This document shows, piece by piece, positions 8,733 to 17,291 of a stretch of DNA of 64,000 bases (the stretch's first letter is position 1; each line of letters opens with the position of its first letter). The position numbers and the translations under genes were made by a program. The DNA comes from Thomasclavelia sp047249845 (lineage in GTDB: Bacteria; Bacillota_I; Bacilli_A; Erysipelotrichales; Coprobacillaceae): contig NZ_JBKTWO010000011.1 in assembly GCF_047249845.1 (NCBI RefSeq), positions 5,026 to 69,025 of the forward strand, given 5' to 3'. The notes under the pieces were generated by a model, which was not told the DNA's origin, searched no databases, and saw nothing but the letters and a program-made list of their open reading frames with translations.

Positions 8733-8773
8733 ATGTACTCCTTTCATTAAAACATAGGAACATTATACACTAA

Positions 8774-10096
8774 TTATTTAATTAAAGGAATTGTTATAGT
8801 AACTGTAAAATTATTCTCGTTATCAGTGATCATAAAAGTTCCATCATGAATTTTTAACATTTGTTGAACACTTTTTAACCCTATTTGATTACTTTCAATA
8901 TAATTAGTTGAGTACTTTTTTTTATTTTTAAATATTAATTTTAAATTATTTTCATCAGATATCATAGATACATAGACAGGCTCATTACTTTCAGCATATT
9001 TTAGAAGGTTTGAGAATATATTATTAACTATCCTTTTAATTAAGTTTATATTTCCGCGAATAAAAGAATTTGTAGGTTCAAGATCTTTATTTACAACAAA
9101 ATTATTTTCTTCAAGTACACCAATATTTTCTACAATATATTCATATATAACACCCAGAGACATCTTAGTTAATTCAGTATCTTGCTCTTTACTAAAGACA
9201 AGAAAATATTCAAACATCTTGTTTGCTAGTTCATTAATTTGATTAACTTTATCAATTGAATTATTCAAATATAGATTATATTGGTCGTCATTTTTATATT
9301 TTTTTAATCTAATAATATCTAAATATCCCATTAATGAAGTCAGAGGAGTTCTTAAATCATGAGAAAGAGCAGTTACTAGATCATAATTAGCTTTTCTATT
9401 TGCTTCTTCAGTAGCAAAATTATCTTTTAAGATTAAACGTAAATTATTGATTTGATGTGATAACTCACCTATTTCATCGTTACTATTTATTGAGATAGGA
9501 TGATTAAGATCGCCTTGAGACATATAGGTAACATCATTTTTAAGGTTTTCAATATGATGAACTTTTCTTTTTATAAATAAAAATGTTGGAATTAAAAAAA
9601 TAAGTAAAGCAATGATAATAGAAAAAACTAGATACGGAACAACCATTTTAGCAATAGCGTATGAATATACATACATTTCGACTGTACCATCTTTTAATTG
9701 AATATCAGTATGATATTCATCACCATTATAAATTGCATCAGTATCATAAACTGTATATCCAACTAAAAGATTATCTAACATTGTTGCATAAGAACCAGTT
9801 ATTGCAAGATTATCAGCCTTGTTATATAAGTTGACACTATATATTTCACTAACACCTAAAATATTGTCTATAGAGTCAATATCATTAATTGAAATATTAT
9901 TATCAATTAACTGATTTTCAATATTAATTGCATATGCTTCAGTATTCTCTGAAATAATTCCTAGTTTTTGAGTAAACTTAAAAAAATCTTCTCGACATGA
10001 ATATAATAAGCAAAATACAGTCATTCCAAGAGCACTAAATAAAATAATAATCGCACTTATTTGAATACTTAATTTGCTAAAAAAATGTTTAATCAC
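8774..10096 (-). CDS. Sensor histidine kinase, VanS-like
   Basis: 440 residues. TM1 about 10-33, an extracytoplasmic domain of about 120 residues, TM2 about 155-175, then a HAMP linker (about 175-230), the His box with phospho-acceptor His246 in LSHDLRTPLTSLMGY, and an ATPase domain with N-box NIFSNLLKYA. The final G-box is weakly conserved (QIGLKSVQQML). Its ATG overlaps the regulator gene's stop by 8 bp, so the pair is translationally coupled. The divergent neighbour is a teichoic-acid glycosylation cassette, which suggests cell-envelope signalling. Confidence 0.88.
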   Translation of the reverse strand: MIKHFFSKLSIQISAIIILFSALGMTVFCLLYSCREDFFKFTQKLGIISENTEAYAINIENQLIDNNISINDIDSIDNILGVSEIYSVNLYNKADNLAITGSYATMLDNLLVGYTVYDTDAIYNGDEYHTDIQLKDGTVEMYVYSYAIAKMVVPYLVFSIIIALLIFLIPTFLFIKRKVHHIENLKNDVTYMSQGDLNHPISINSNDEIGELSHQINNLRLILKDNFATEEANRKANYDLVTALSHDLRTPLTSLMGYLDIIRLKKYKNDDQYNLYLNNSIDKVNQINELANKMFEYFLVFSKEQDTELTKMSLGVIYEYIVENIGVLEENNFVVNKDLEPTNSFIRGNINLIKRIVNNIFSNLLKYAESNEPVYVSMISDENNLKLIFKNKKKYSTNYIESNQIGLKSVQQMLKIHDGTFMITDNENNFTVTITIPLIK

Positions 10097-10790
10097 AACG
10101 ATACCCCTTACCCCAAATTGTTTTAATTATTTTAGGGTTTTGAGGATCTGTTTCGATTTTTTTTCGCAAATTTCGAATATGAACCATGATAGTATTATTA
10201 GCACTATAATAATATGGCTCATTCCATATATTTTCATATAAAGCCTGAGTTGAATAAATGTGTTTGCGATTACTTAGAAGTAAATATAGGATTTGATATT
10301 CAATATATGTTAACTCAATTTGTTCACCATCTAAAAATACTATCTCATTATTTGGATCGATTACTATATTATTATATGTAATTTTATTTTCATTAGACTC
10401 ATCATTATTTATTTTTCCTTGATAAATATAATATCGTCTTAATAATGCTTTAACTCTTGTTGTTAATTCATTATATGAAAAAGGTTTGGAAAGATAATCA
10501 TCACCACCACTAGAAAAACCTAATGTTTTGTCACTTTCTTGACTTTTAGCTGTTAAAAATAAAATAGGGGCATTAGATTTTTTACGAATTTCCATACATG
10601 CTTGATAGCCGTTGATTACAGGCATCATAATATCAAGAATATATAAATCAATTTCACTACTTATTAGTTCAATTGCCTCTTGACCATCCTTTGCTTCAAT
10701 AACATCATAACCTTCACTTGATAGAAGAACGTTCAATACTTCTCGTATTTCAGGATTATCATCAGCAATTAAAATTTTGTTATTTACCAT
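10089..10790 (-). CDS. OmpR/PhoB-family response regulator, VanR-like
   Basis: 233 residues. Receiver domain 1-120 with acidic pocket ADD (9-11), phospho-acceptor Asp53 in ILDIMMPV, and the conserved Lys in LSKPF. A winged-helix output domain occupies about 135-233 and ends WGKGYRCD. It is paired with the overlapping kinase. The roughly 130-bp gap to the divergent membrane cassette contains several CTTAA-type elements that could be its binding sites, so control of both itself and the cassette is plausible but not shown. Confidence 0.9.
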   Translation of the reverse strand: MVNNKILIADDNPEIREVLNVLLSSEGYDVIEAKDGQEAIELISSEIDLYILDIMMPVINGYQACMEIRKKSNAPILFLTAKSQESDKTLGFSSGGDDYLSKPFSYNELTTRVKALLRRYYIYQGKINNDESNENKITYNNIVIDPNNEIVFLDGEQIELTYIEYQILYLLLSNRKHIYSTQALYENIWNEPYYYSANNTIMVHIRNLRKKIETDPQNPKIIKTIWGKGYRCD

Positions 10791-10875
10791 ATATTCACCA
10801 ACTTTCGTTTTTATTATACAATATTAAGACATTATAAAACTTAAAATTAAGAAATATTTATATATTCTTTAGGCT

Positions 10876-10888
10876 ATTCTTAAGGAAT
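10876..10888. promoter_or_regulatory. Candidate regulator site upstream of the YfhO cassette
   Basis: ATTCTTAAGGAAT is a near-perfect palindrome located where a -35 element would be for the -10-like GATAAT at 10895-10900. No good -35 is present, which fits an activated promoter. Similar CTTAA elements occur at about 10825-10855. Low confidence. Confidence 0.3.
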
Positions 10889-10922
10889 CTAATAGATAAT
10901 GATTAACAGGAGAATGATAGTA

Positions 10923-13364
10923 ATGAAAAGAAAAAATATTTATCCAATTATATTTTTAACATGTTTAACCTTGGTGGTAATTTATCTTATCACGCCTTCT
11001 TCAAGTATCTTTGGTTCTAATACAGATTGGCTTTCGCAACATGTCAATCTGGCTGATTATATTAGAAATACGATGTTAGAAAATAAAACAATTTTCCCCG
11101 ATTTTGCTTTTAACATTGGTGCTGGGCAGAACATTTATAATATATCATACTACGGCCTATTTAGAGTTGATATATTGGTAAGTTGTTTACTGCCATCAGT
11201 AGAGATGAAAGATATAATAATTACTTATATGATTTTTAATTTAGTTTTAAGTGTTAATCTTACCTATTTATGGTTGAAACGCAAACAGTTTAATACTTGG
11301 CTATGTATAATTGGAGCTATAGCATTACTATCTTCTTCTGTATTATTTCAAAGTCATCGTCAAATAATGTTTGTTGATTATATGTCGATGTTAATTATAG
11401 CATTAATAGCAGTTGATTTATATATTGAAAAGAAAAAGATGATTTTGCTAGTTATTTCTATAGTAGGAATAATAACAAATAGTTATTTCTTTAGTATTTC
11501 TGCTTTGCTGGTAATATTAAGCTATTTTTGTTTTGAAATGTATAGATTAGAAATGAAATTAACTTTTAAAGAAATCTTACATTTTTTAAAACCTTTATTA
11601 ATAGCAATAATGATTTGTGGAATTTTATTAATTCCTACAGCTTATGTAATGCTTGAAAATCATCAAAGTGGAAATACTAAAATCAATCTATTAACCTTAT
11701 TAATCCCTAGATTTAATTTTGAATCATTATTATATGATTACTATGGTTGTGGCTTAGGATATTTAGTATGGATAGGTTTAATTGTTGGTCTAAAGGTTAA
11801 AAAAACTCGAAGATTGAATATTTGGTTATTATTAATTTTATTTATCCCTATCTTTTCGTTTGTTTTGAATGGTTTTTTATATCCCCGACCAAAAATATTA
11901 ATTCCATTTATTCCATTATTAATATATATGACTACCTATATTCTAAATTATTTAAAACATAATGATATAAAATTAAATATTAAAATAATTTTATTATTAG
12001 CTTTACCAGTTTTATCATTTTATCAACAGCCATTAGCTATTTTGGATATGATAGTATGCAGTATAGGAGTATTATTATATTTAAAAAATATTAAACCAGC
12101 ATTATTGTTATTAGTATTTATGCCTTTTACTATTAGTTTTGTAAATAATCAAGAAGAAAATTATGTTTTATCAGACAAATATCAGCAGGTTTCTAAAATA
12201 AAAGATATTAAATTAGAAAATGATAGTAGGAGTGATATATTTAAAGAGCCTTTAAACACAGTTAATCAAGTTAAAAATGATATATTTAGAACATCAATTT
12301 ATAGTTCCATTAGCAATACTAAGTATAATCAATTTTATTATGATATTATTAATAACCCAATAAGTATTAGAAATAGGGTTGCATGCTTATCTAATTCTAA
12401 TGTGTTTTTTCAAGGAATGATGGGAGTAAAGACAATTTATAGTGAAAATGTTGTTCCAATTGGTTATCAAGAAATAGAAAAAAATGTATATCAGAGTGAG
12501 GATATTTTACCTTTGATTTATGCATCTAATGATCTATTTAGTAATAAAGAATTTGAGAATTTATCATTTCCTCAAACGCTAGATACACTATACAATAACA
12601 CTATTGTAGAAACTGATCAGATAGACTATCAAAGTAAGGTAGTGGAAACTAAATTAAAAACGAATATAAATAATAAAAGTGATTATTTAGGGATTATTAA
12701 GTTAAATAATGGTTATCGTATTAATACAAAGAAAGAAGCAAAATTAGAATTAGATATTAATCAAGATTTATATAATAAAATAATGATTATAGAATTTGAT
12801 TTAAAAAAAGTTAAATTAATTAAAAGTACAGATACTAGTATCACTATTAATGGAGTTAGAAATAGATTATCAGGCTTAAATGCCGCATATCCAAATCAAA
12901 ATACCCATTTTACATATATCTTAAGTCAAAATGAAGCAATAGATAAATTAAAAATTGAATTTTCAAAAGGGAGATATGATCTTTCAGATATAAAGGTTAA
13001 TACAATAGATTATAATGCTATTAAAAAACGTAATCAGGAAATAGATGCATTTAAAGGTGTTTACAATCAAAATGGAATGGTGGCAGATGGTGAAATCGAT
13101 GTAAAAGGAGATGGTTATCTTGTAACATCATTTGCTTATCAAAATGGTTATACAATATTGATTGATGGTAAAAAAGTTAGTAGTGAATGTGTGAATAAAG
13201 CTTTTTTAGGAGCTAAGATTTCAAAGGGAAAACATCAAATTAAAATTATGTTTAAACCACCAATGAAAGATGTTGGTTTTATAGTCAGTGCCTTGGGTAT
13301 ATTAATATTAGTTTTTCAAGGGAGATGGAAAAAAGATGAAAAAAGAATTAAAAGAGTTAATTAG
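10923..13364 (+). CDS. YfhO-family multi-spanning membrane glycosyltransferase
   Basis: About 813 residues. The ATG at 10923 is chosen because AGGAG (10908-10912) has proper spacing to it. The in-frame ATGs at 10899 and 10914 lie over or against the ribosome site. About 12 transmembrane segments fill residues 5-430, with the GT-C style Asp-containing first outer loop (SNTDWLSQHVNLADYI). An extracytoplasmic beta-rich region follows (about 440-780), then a last TM helix (about 785-803). In B. subtilis YfhO transfers GlcNAc from undecaprenyl phosphate to lipoteichoic acid outside the cell, with CsbB making the lipid-linked sugar. The two downstream genes supply a flippase-like GtrA protein and that GT2 enzyme. 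Confidence 0.85.
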   Translation: MKRKNIYPIIFLTCLTLVVIYLITPSSSIFGSNTDWLSQHVNLADYIRNTMLENKTIFPDFAFNIGAGQNIYNISYYGLFRVDILVSCLLPSVEMKDIIITYMIFNLVLSVNLTYLWLKRKQFNTWLCIIGAIALLSSSVLFQSHRQIMFVDYMSMLIIALIAVDLYIEKKKMILLVISIVGIITNSYFFSISALLVILSYFCFEMYRLEMKLTFKEILHFLKPLLIAIMICGILLIPTAYVMLENHQSGNTKINLLTLLIPRFNFESLLYDYYGCGLGYLVWIGLIVGLKVKKTRRLNIWLLLILFIPIFSFVLNGFLYPRPKILIPFIPLLIYMTTYILNYLKHNDIKLNIKIILLLALPVLSFYQQPLAILDMIVCSIGVLLYLKNIKPALLLLVFMPFTISFVNNQEENYVLSDKYQQVSKIKDIKLENDSRSDIFKEPLNTVNQVKNDIFRTSIYSSISNTKYNQFYYDIINNPISIRNRVACLSNSNVFFQGMMGVKTIYSENVVPIGYQEIEKNVYQSEDILPLIYASNDLFSNKEFENLSFPQTLDTLYNNTIVETDQIDYQSKVVETKLKTNINNKSDYLGIIKLNNGYRINTKKEAKLELDINQDLYNKIMIIEFDLKKVKLIKSTDTSITINGVRNRLSGLNAAYPNQNTHFTYILSQNEAIDKLKIEFSKGRYDLSDIKVNTIDYNAIKKRNQEIDAFKGVYNQNGMVADGEIDVKGDGYLVTSFAYQNGYTILIDGKKVSSECVNKAFLGAKISKGKHQIKIMFKPPMKDVGFIVSALGILILVFQGRWKKDEKRIKRVN

Positions 13365-13743
13365 TTACATATTTGTAGGTGGTTGTACGACAGCAGTAAA
13401 TTTTATTATTTATTGGTTTTTTATAAAAATGCTGCGTCAAGGCTGGTTAGTTGCAAATATTATTTCATGGGTGGGCGCAGTGATATTTGCGTTTTGGGCA
13501 AATAAGCGTTATGTCTTTAAAAGTATAAATGAATCTAGAAAAGAAGCATATCAGTTTTTTATATTACGTTTAGGGACGTTGGCAGTTGAAAGTATATTGT
13601 TATTTATTTTTATTCAGTTATTAGGAGCCAATGAAATGCTTTCAAAGATAGTGGTAAGTGTAATTACGGTAATATCTAACTATGGTTTATGTAAGTTTAA
13701 GATTTTTGTAGTTAAAGGAGGTCATGAATATGGACAAAATTAG
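13336..13743 (+). CDS. GtrA/GtcA-family small membrane protein, probable lipid-sugar flippase
   Basis: 135 residues with four transmembrane helices (about 10-30, 38-57, 75-95, 103-122) and the family features ISYIFVGGCTTAVNF and FWANKRYVFK. GtrA/GtcA proteins are thought to move undecaprenyl-phosphate sugars to the outer face. The gene starts 29 bp inside the end of the YfhO gene and overlaps the start region of the next gene, so all three are tightly coupled. It is the middle piece of the sugar donor / flip / transfer set. Confidence 0.88.
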   Translation: MKKELKELISYIFVGGCTTAVNFIIYWFFIKMLRQGWLVANIISWVGAVIFAFWANKRYVFKSINESRKEAYQFFILRLGTLAVESILLFIFIQLLGANEMLSKIVVSVITVISNYGLCKFKIFVVKGGHEYGQN

Positions 13744-14674
13744 TGTTATAGTTCCCTGTTATAATGAAGAAGAAGTACTCCCTTTATTTCATCAAGAAGT
13801 AACAAAGGAATTAAAGAAAATTGAAAATATCAACTATGAAATATTATTTATTGATGATGGTAGTCATGACCATACAATAGATTTATTAAAAGTAATTTGT
13901 TTAAAAGATGAACATTGCAGCTATTATTCATTTTCACGAAATTTTGGAAAGGAAGCAGCAATGTTTGCAGGACTAGAGAAATCAAGTGGTGATTATTGTG
14001 TTATTATGGATGCTGATTTACAACATCCGCCACATTTATTAGCCCCTATGTATCATGCTGTTAGCCAGGAAGGGTATGATTGCTGTGCAGGAAAACGTAT
14101 GGATCGAGATGGTGAGGGGGCATTACGAAATTTTTTAAGTAAGTCATTTTATAAGATAATGCAGCGTTTATCTAACCTGGATATGTCAGATGGTGCTGGT
14201 GATTTTAGGATGATGAATAGATTAATGGTTAATTCGATATTAGAAATTAGAGAGTATAATCGTTATATGAAAGGATTATTTTCGTATGTTGGTTTTGAAA
14301 CTAAATGGATTCCTTTTAATAATGTTGAAAGAGCTGCTGGAAGTACTAAATGGAATTTTAAGAGTTTGTTTTCTTATGCCTTGGAAGGAATTTTCTCATT
14401 TTCTACAGCTCCATTAAAATTAGCAGGAATATTTGGTGTGTTTCTGTTTGTTGGTTCGATTATTTTATCTCTTTATACAGCAGTATCAACATTGATGTTT
14501 GGAAATAGTGTTAGTGGTTATACGACAATTGTTTGTTTAATATTATTTTTAAGCGGTACACAAATGTTGTTAATTGCAATTTTGGGAGAATATATATCTA
14601 AAGATTATATGGAAAATAAAGCTCGACCAATTTATATTGTAAAAGATAGTAATCGTAAACATGGTTATAATTAG
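13730..14674 (+). CDS. GT2 polyprenyl-phosphate glycosyltransferase (CsbB/GtrB type)
   Basis: 314 residues. AAAGGAGG (13714-13721) is eight bases from the ATG at 13730. An ATG at 13724 is too close. The GT-A domain has VIVPCYNEEE, the nucleotide-binding DDGSHD and the metal-binding DADLQHPP motif. Two C-terminal transmembrane segments (about 235-257, 270-292) anchor it. It should load a sugar from a nucleotide donor onto undecaprenyl phosphate at the inner membrane face, for flipping by GtrA and transfer by YfhO. The sugar (GlcNAc in B. subtilis) cannot be read from sequence. Confidence 0.9.
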   Translation: MDKISVIVPCYNEEEVLPLFHQEVTKELKKIENINYEILFIDDGSHDHTIDLLKVICLKDEHCSYYSFSRNFGKEAAMFAGLEKSSGDYCVIMDADLQHPPHLLAPMYHAVSQEGYDCCAGKRMDRDGEGALRNFLSKSFYKIMQRLSNLDMSDGAGDFRMMNRLMVNSILEIREYNRYMKGLFSYVGFETKWIPFNNVERAAGSTKWNFKSLFSYALEGIFSFSTAPLKLAGIFGVFLFVGSIILSLYTAVSTLMFGNSVSGYTTIVCLILFLSGTQMLLIAILGEYISKDYMENKARPIYIVKDSNRKHGYN

Positions 14675-14687
14675 AGGATTATTATTT

Positions 14688-14732
14688 ACCAGAAGTAGGA
14701 TAAAATATTGATTTATCTATTTCTGGTTTTAT
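14688..14732 (+). terminator. Terminator of the teichoic-acid glycosylation cassette
   Basis: ACCAGAAGTAG (from 14688) pairs with CTATTTCTGGT (to 14727) with one G-U pair, and is followed by a T-rich tail. It lies 14 bases after the stop of the GT2 gene. Confidence 0.8.
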
Positions 14733-15343
14733 TTTGGATATTAAAATCTTATTTTCAGTGATATTTTATTGGATAGAGTTTTTTAATTATTAAAGACTTT
14801 AGAAGATTTTAACCTTTTTTAATATGGAATAATTTTGTTAGATTAATCTATTATTCATATGTCTTGAAATGAGAAAGTCAAAAGGAACAGATAATTTTAC
14901 CAAAAATACAGCACTGACAAGTAAATTTTTTTGGGACTAAATACAGGTGGAAATAAAGTAGATAATAATGCAGTAAGAGGGGTTATGAGTAGATAAAAGG
15001 AAGATTATATATAATAAAAGAGACACTTGGAAATAAGGTTTTAAGTACCTGCAACATAAGGAATATCTCCCATCCTTTCTAAATAAGAAAGGAAATATCA
15101 TAACGCCAAAGATTATTGAAATCAATATCATCTATAATCATTTTTAATGATATTAAAATAACAAGGAGCTTTTACACTATAAATAGAATTGAACTTTATT
15201 AAATAATATTTACTTATTAATAAGTGATGAAAAATGTTTAAAATAAAAAAATTACTTGTTAATGCATATAGGTTAGAACTCTTTTTTGACTTAAGAGATA
15301 AAAGGATTTATAATTAAATTAATTGGAGGTCGTAGAAGATAAA
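14733..15343. other. 610-bp gap without a supported gene
   Basis: All frames carry frequent stops. A 64-codon minus-strand reading (14937-15131) has no ribosome site or recognisable product. Short stretches on the plus strand around 14925-15000 and 15000-15170 read plausibly as protein for 20-40 codons before stops and frame changes, so this may be a decayed gene. I could not name it. Confidence 0.35.
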
Positions 15344-16189
15344 ATGAAGAAATTTTTAAATGCATTTTTAACAATTATTATGATATGTGTAATCATATTA
15401 CTATGTGTTAATTTATCAATTCGAGCAATGTCAACAAAAACAGTTACTAATGCAATTGTAATCCAAGAAGCAAGTGGTAAAATTAAAGAGGTTTTAAATG
15501 AATCTTTTCCAGATGTAAGTAGTGAAAATATTAGTAAGGTAGAAGATATAATAAAAAATAATGATACTTTAAATAATATTACAGGAGATTTTTTAGATCA
15601 AATTACAGAAGCTATAAATAGTGGTAAAGATATACAAACAACGGCTATTTTAGATGGGATATCAGATGCTATAGATAATAGTATTCCTGAACTTGAGGAA
15701 GCGATTGGTAAGAAAATTCCTCAAGAGCAAATAGATAAGATTGAAACTAAATTAGCTGATAAAGATGGAACTTTACAAAAAAAGGTAAAAAGTACAGTTG
15801 AAAAGATTCAAACAGCTACTCCAAAAACAAAACAATTTATTAAAACATATGATACTTTAAGTAATAATATAACTAGGATAATTAGCATAATTGGAATTAT
15901 AATTATTGCTGTTTTATTAGGTGTAATTAATAAATCTTATTTTAAATGGACATTGTTTAGTGGGATAAGTTCATTAGTATCAGGTGTATTATTAGGGTTG
16001 TTCTTGCCTTTGATTGTTAGTGCTATGGAATTTACAATAGGAATGAGAATATTAGGAATGAGTATAGATATTCCAGTTGATAGTTTACGTATGTCAGGAT
16101 TAATTTGTGGAGGGATTGGAATAGTATTAATTATTATTTATATGGTTTTAAAGCGAAAGTATCCTACATATAATCGACATTATTATTGA
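15344..16189 (+). CDS. Membrane protein of unknown function with helical extracytoplasmic domain
   Basis: 281 residues from the ATG at 15344. GGAGGT at 15325-15330 is 13 bases away, rather far, but the only earlier start (TTG 15323) overlaps that site. One TM helix lies near the N-terminus (about 6-28). A polar, mostly helical region (about 30-175) is rich in Asp, Glu, Lys, Ile and Asn. Three hydrophobic segments follow (about 180-200, 205-230, 245-270), then a basic, Tyr-rich tail. I recognise no family. The layout resembles a sensor or envelope-stability protein but no function is claimed. It is monocistronic, with a terminator overlapping its stop codon. Confidence 0.75.
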   Translation: MKKFLNAFLTIIMICVIILLCVNLSIRAMSTKTVTNAIVIQEASGKIKEVLNESFPDVSSENISKVEDIIKNNDTLNNITGDFLDQITEAINSGKDIQTTAILDGISDAIDNSIPELEEAIGKKIPQEQIDKIETKLADKDGTLQKKVKSTVEKIQTATPKTKQFIKTYDTLSNNITRIISIIGIIIIAVLLGVINKSYFKWTLFSGISSLVSGVLLGLFLPLIVSAMEFTIGMRILGMSIDIPVDSLRMSGLICGGIGIVLIIIYMVLKRKYPTYNRHYY

Positions 16190-16212
16190 GTGCCTTTGAC
16201 ACTCTTTTTATT
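16188..16212 (+). terminator. Terminator overlapping the stop of the unknown membrane protein
   Basis: GAGTG (16188-16192), a 7-nt loop and CACTC (16200-16204) are followed by a T-rich tract. The hairpin starts within the TGA stop codon. Confidence 0.75.
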
Positions 16213-16229
16213 TTTCACAAATAAAAGGA

Positions 16230-16910
16230 TTAGTACCAATCTTGGTAGCTAATCCAATTTTCATATGGAAACATATGTGACAGCTTATCACATACTTTGT
16301 TTTGAGAAGCATAGTTAGAAATTAATTGATTTTTTTGTTCAAGTAAATCATCGGTATAAAGATGTTTCATTGGTAAAATAGGATTACTTTTACGATAATA
16401 ACGACCAAAATATTTTAAATTGCTAGTTATATTGATATCTTTTGCTATTGAAGTGACAATAGCACTAGTCATTTTATGATGAGCATGTCCATATTCACCC
16501 TTAGGATTATGGGTAACTATAGTTGTATAAGTGTGATTAGATAGTATGTAGCTTAGGTCATTTTCAATATCATGATAGACTTTTTTCCAATTATCGCGTT
16601 TGCCATTAGTTTTATCGGGATAATCTAAGATAATACCAGTATTATGGGTTTGTTCCATAACTTCATGAAATTCATTAGCACGTGTTTGATTATTACCATT
16701 AGTTAAACATATAACAAGATAATTGTTTTGTAGTAAATGGATACCTCCCCAAATAGTTTCATCATCAGGATGTGCTACTATCATAATATTTTGATAATTT
16801 GAAAAGTTTATTTCATTAAATAAATCTTGATTTTTGGTTTTGTTCGCTTTTGCATTGGCATTGCTGCAACCACAAAGCAAGACCATACAAATAATAATAA
16901 TTTTTTTCAT
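16230..16910 (-). CDS. PIG-L family deacetylase, lipoprotein
   Basis: 226 residues. A lipoprotein signal (MKKIIIICMVLLCGCSN, lipobox LLCGC, acylated Cys at 13 or 15) anchors it outside the membrane. Zinc-binding motifs of PIG-L/LmbE deacetylases are present: VAHPDDE near 45-51 and HNPKGEYGHAHHKM near 133-146. These enzymes remove an N-acetyl group from GlcNAc-type sugars. A surface location suggests action on an envelope or exogenous glycan. No ribosome site is seen. Instead an extended -10 (TGGTACAAT) ends six bases before the ATG, so the mRNA may be leaderless. Confidence 0.85.
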   Translation of the reverse strand: MKKIIIICMVLLCGCSNANAKANKTKNQDLFNEINFSNYQNIMIVAHPDDETIWGGIHLLQNNYLVICLTNGNNQTRANEFHEVMEQTHNTGIILDYPDKTNGKRDNWKKVYHDIENDLSYILSNHTYTTIVTHNPKGEYGHAHHKMTSAIVTSIAKDINITSNLKYFGRYYRKSNPILPMKHLYTDDLLEQKNQLISNYASQNKVCDKLSHMFPYENWISYQDWY

Positions 16911-16916
16911 ATATAA

Positions 16917-16925
16917 ATTGTACCA
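16917..16925 (-). promoter_or_regulatory. Extended -10 promoter placing the start point at the PIG-L ATG
   Basis: On the minus strand TGG is followed by TACAAT (16922-16917), then six bases, then ATG at 16910. Transcription normally starts about seven bases after the -10, so the RNA would begin at the start codon. No clear -35 is present, as usual for extended -10 promoters. Confidence 0.5.
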
Positions 16926-17291
16926 CTTTATTGAATTAATAAAATAAAACCTTTCTTAAAAGAACTTAAGATTATCTTAACATTGATTTATCTTACAATA
17001 ATTGTTAAAATCTATTTTGTTGATTTTAATTATAAAATGACTATTGTTAGTTTATTATGTTAATTTTAGGAAAAAGCAATATAATATAAATAATTTTTTT
17101 GTAAAATTGAATAAAATAAACAGATAAATTTTTTTATTTACTAATTTTCTAAAAATAAAGAAATTCATGGTAATATCAGTTATAATTGATAATTGTTTGA
17201 AGATAGAATGAGTAGTAATAGAGCATTTTATTTTCCTATTCAAAAAAATTTTGATACGATAGAAATAGATTTTTAGGAGGGAAAGTATTGT
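16926..17291. other. Divergent gap upstream of nrdD with no gene
   Basis: The stretch is very AT-rich. I see no ORF, no convincing NrdR box pair and no strong -35/-10 pair facing nrdD. Only the ribosome site AGGAGG at 17275-17280 is clear. Confidence 0.4.

Noticed and set aside
14937..15131. 64-codon minus-strand hydrophobic reading in the gap before the orphan membrane protein
   Set aside because: No ribosome site, no known family, composition expected from AT-rich non-coding DNA.
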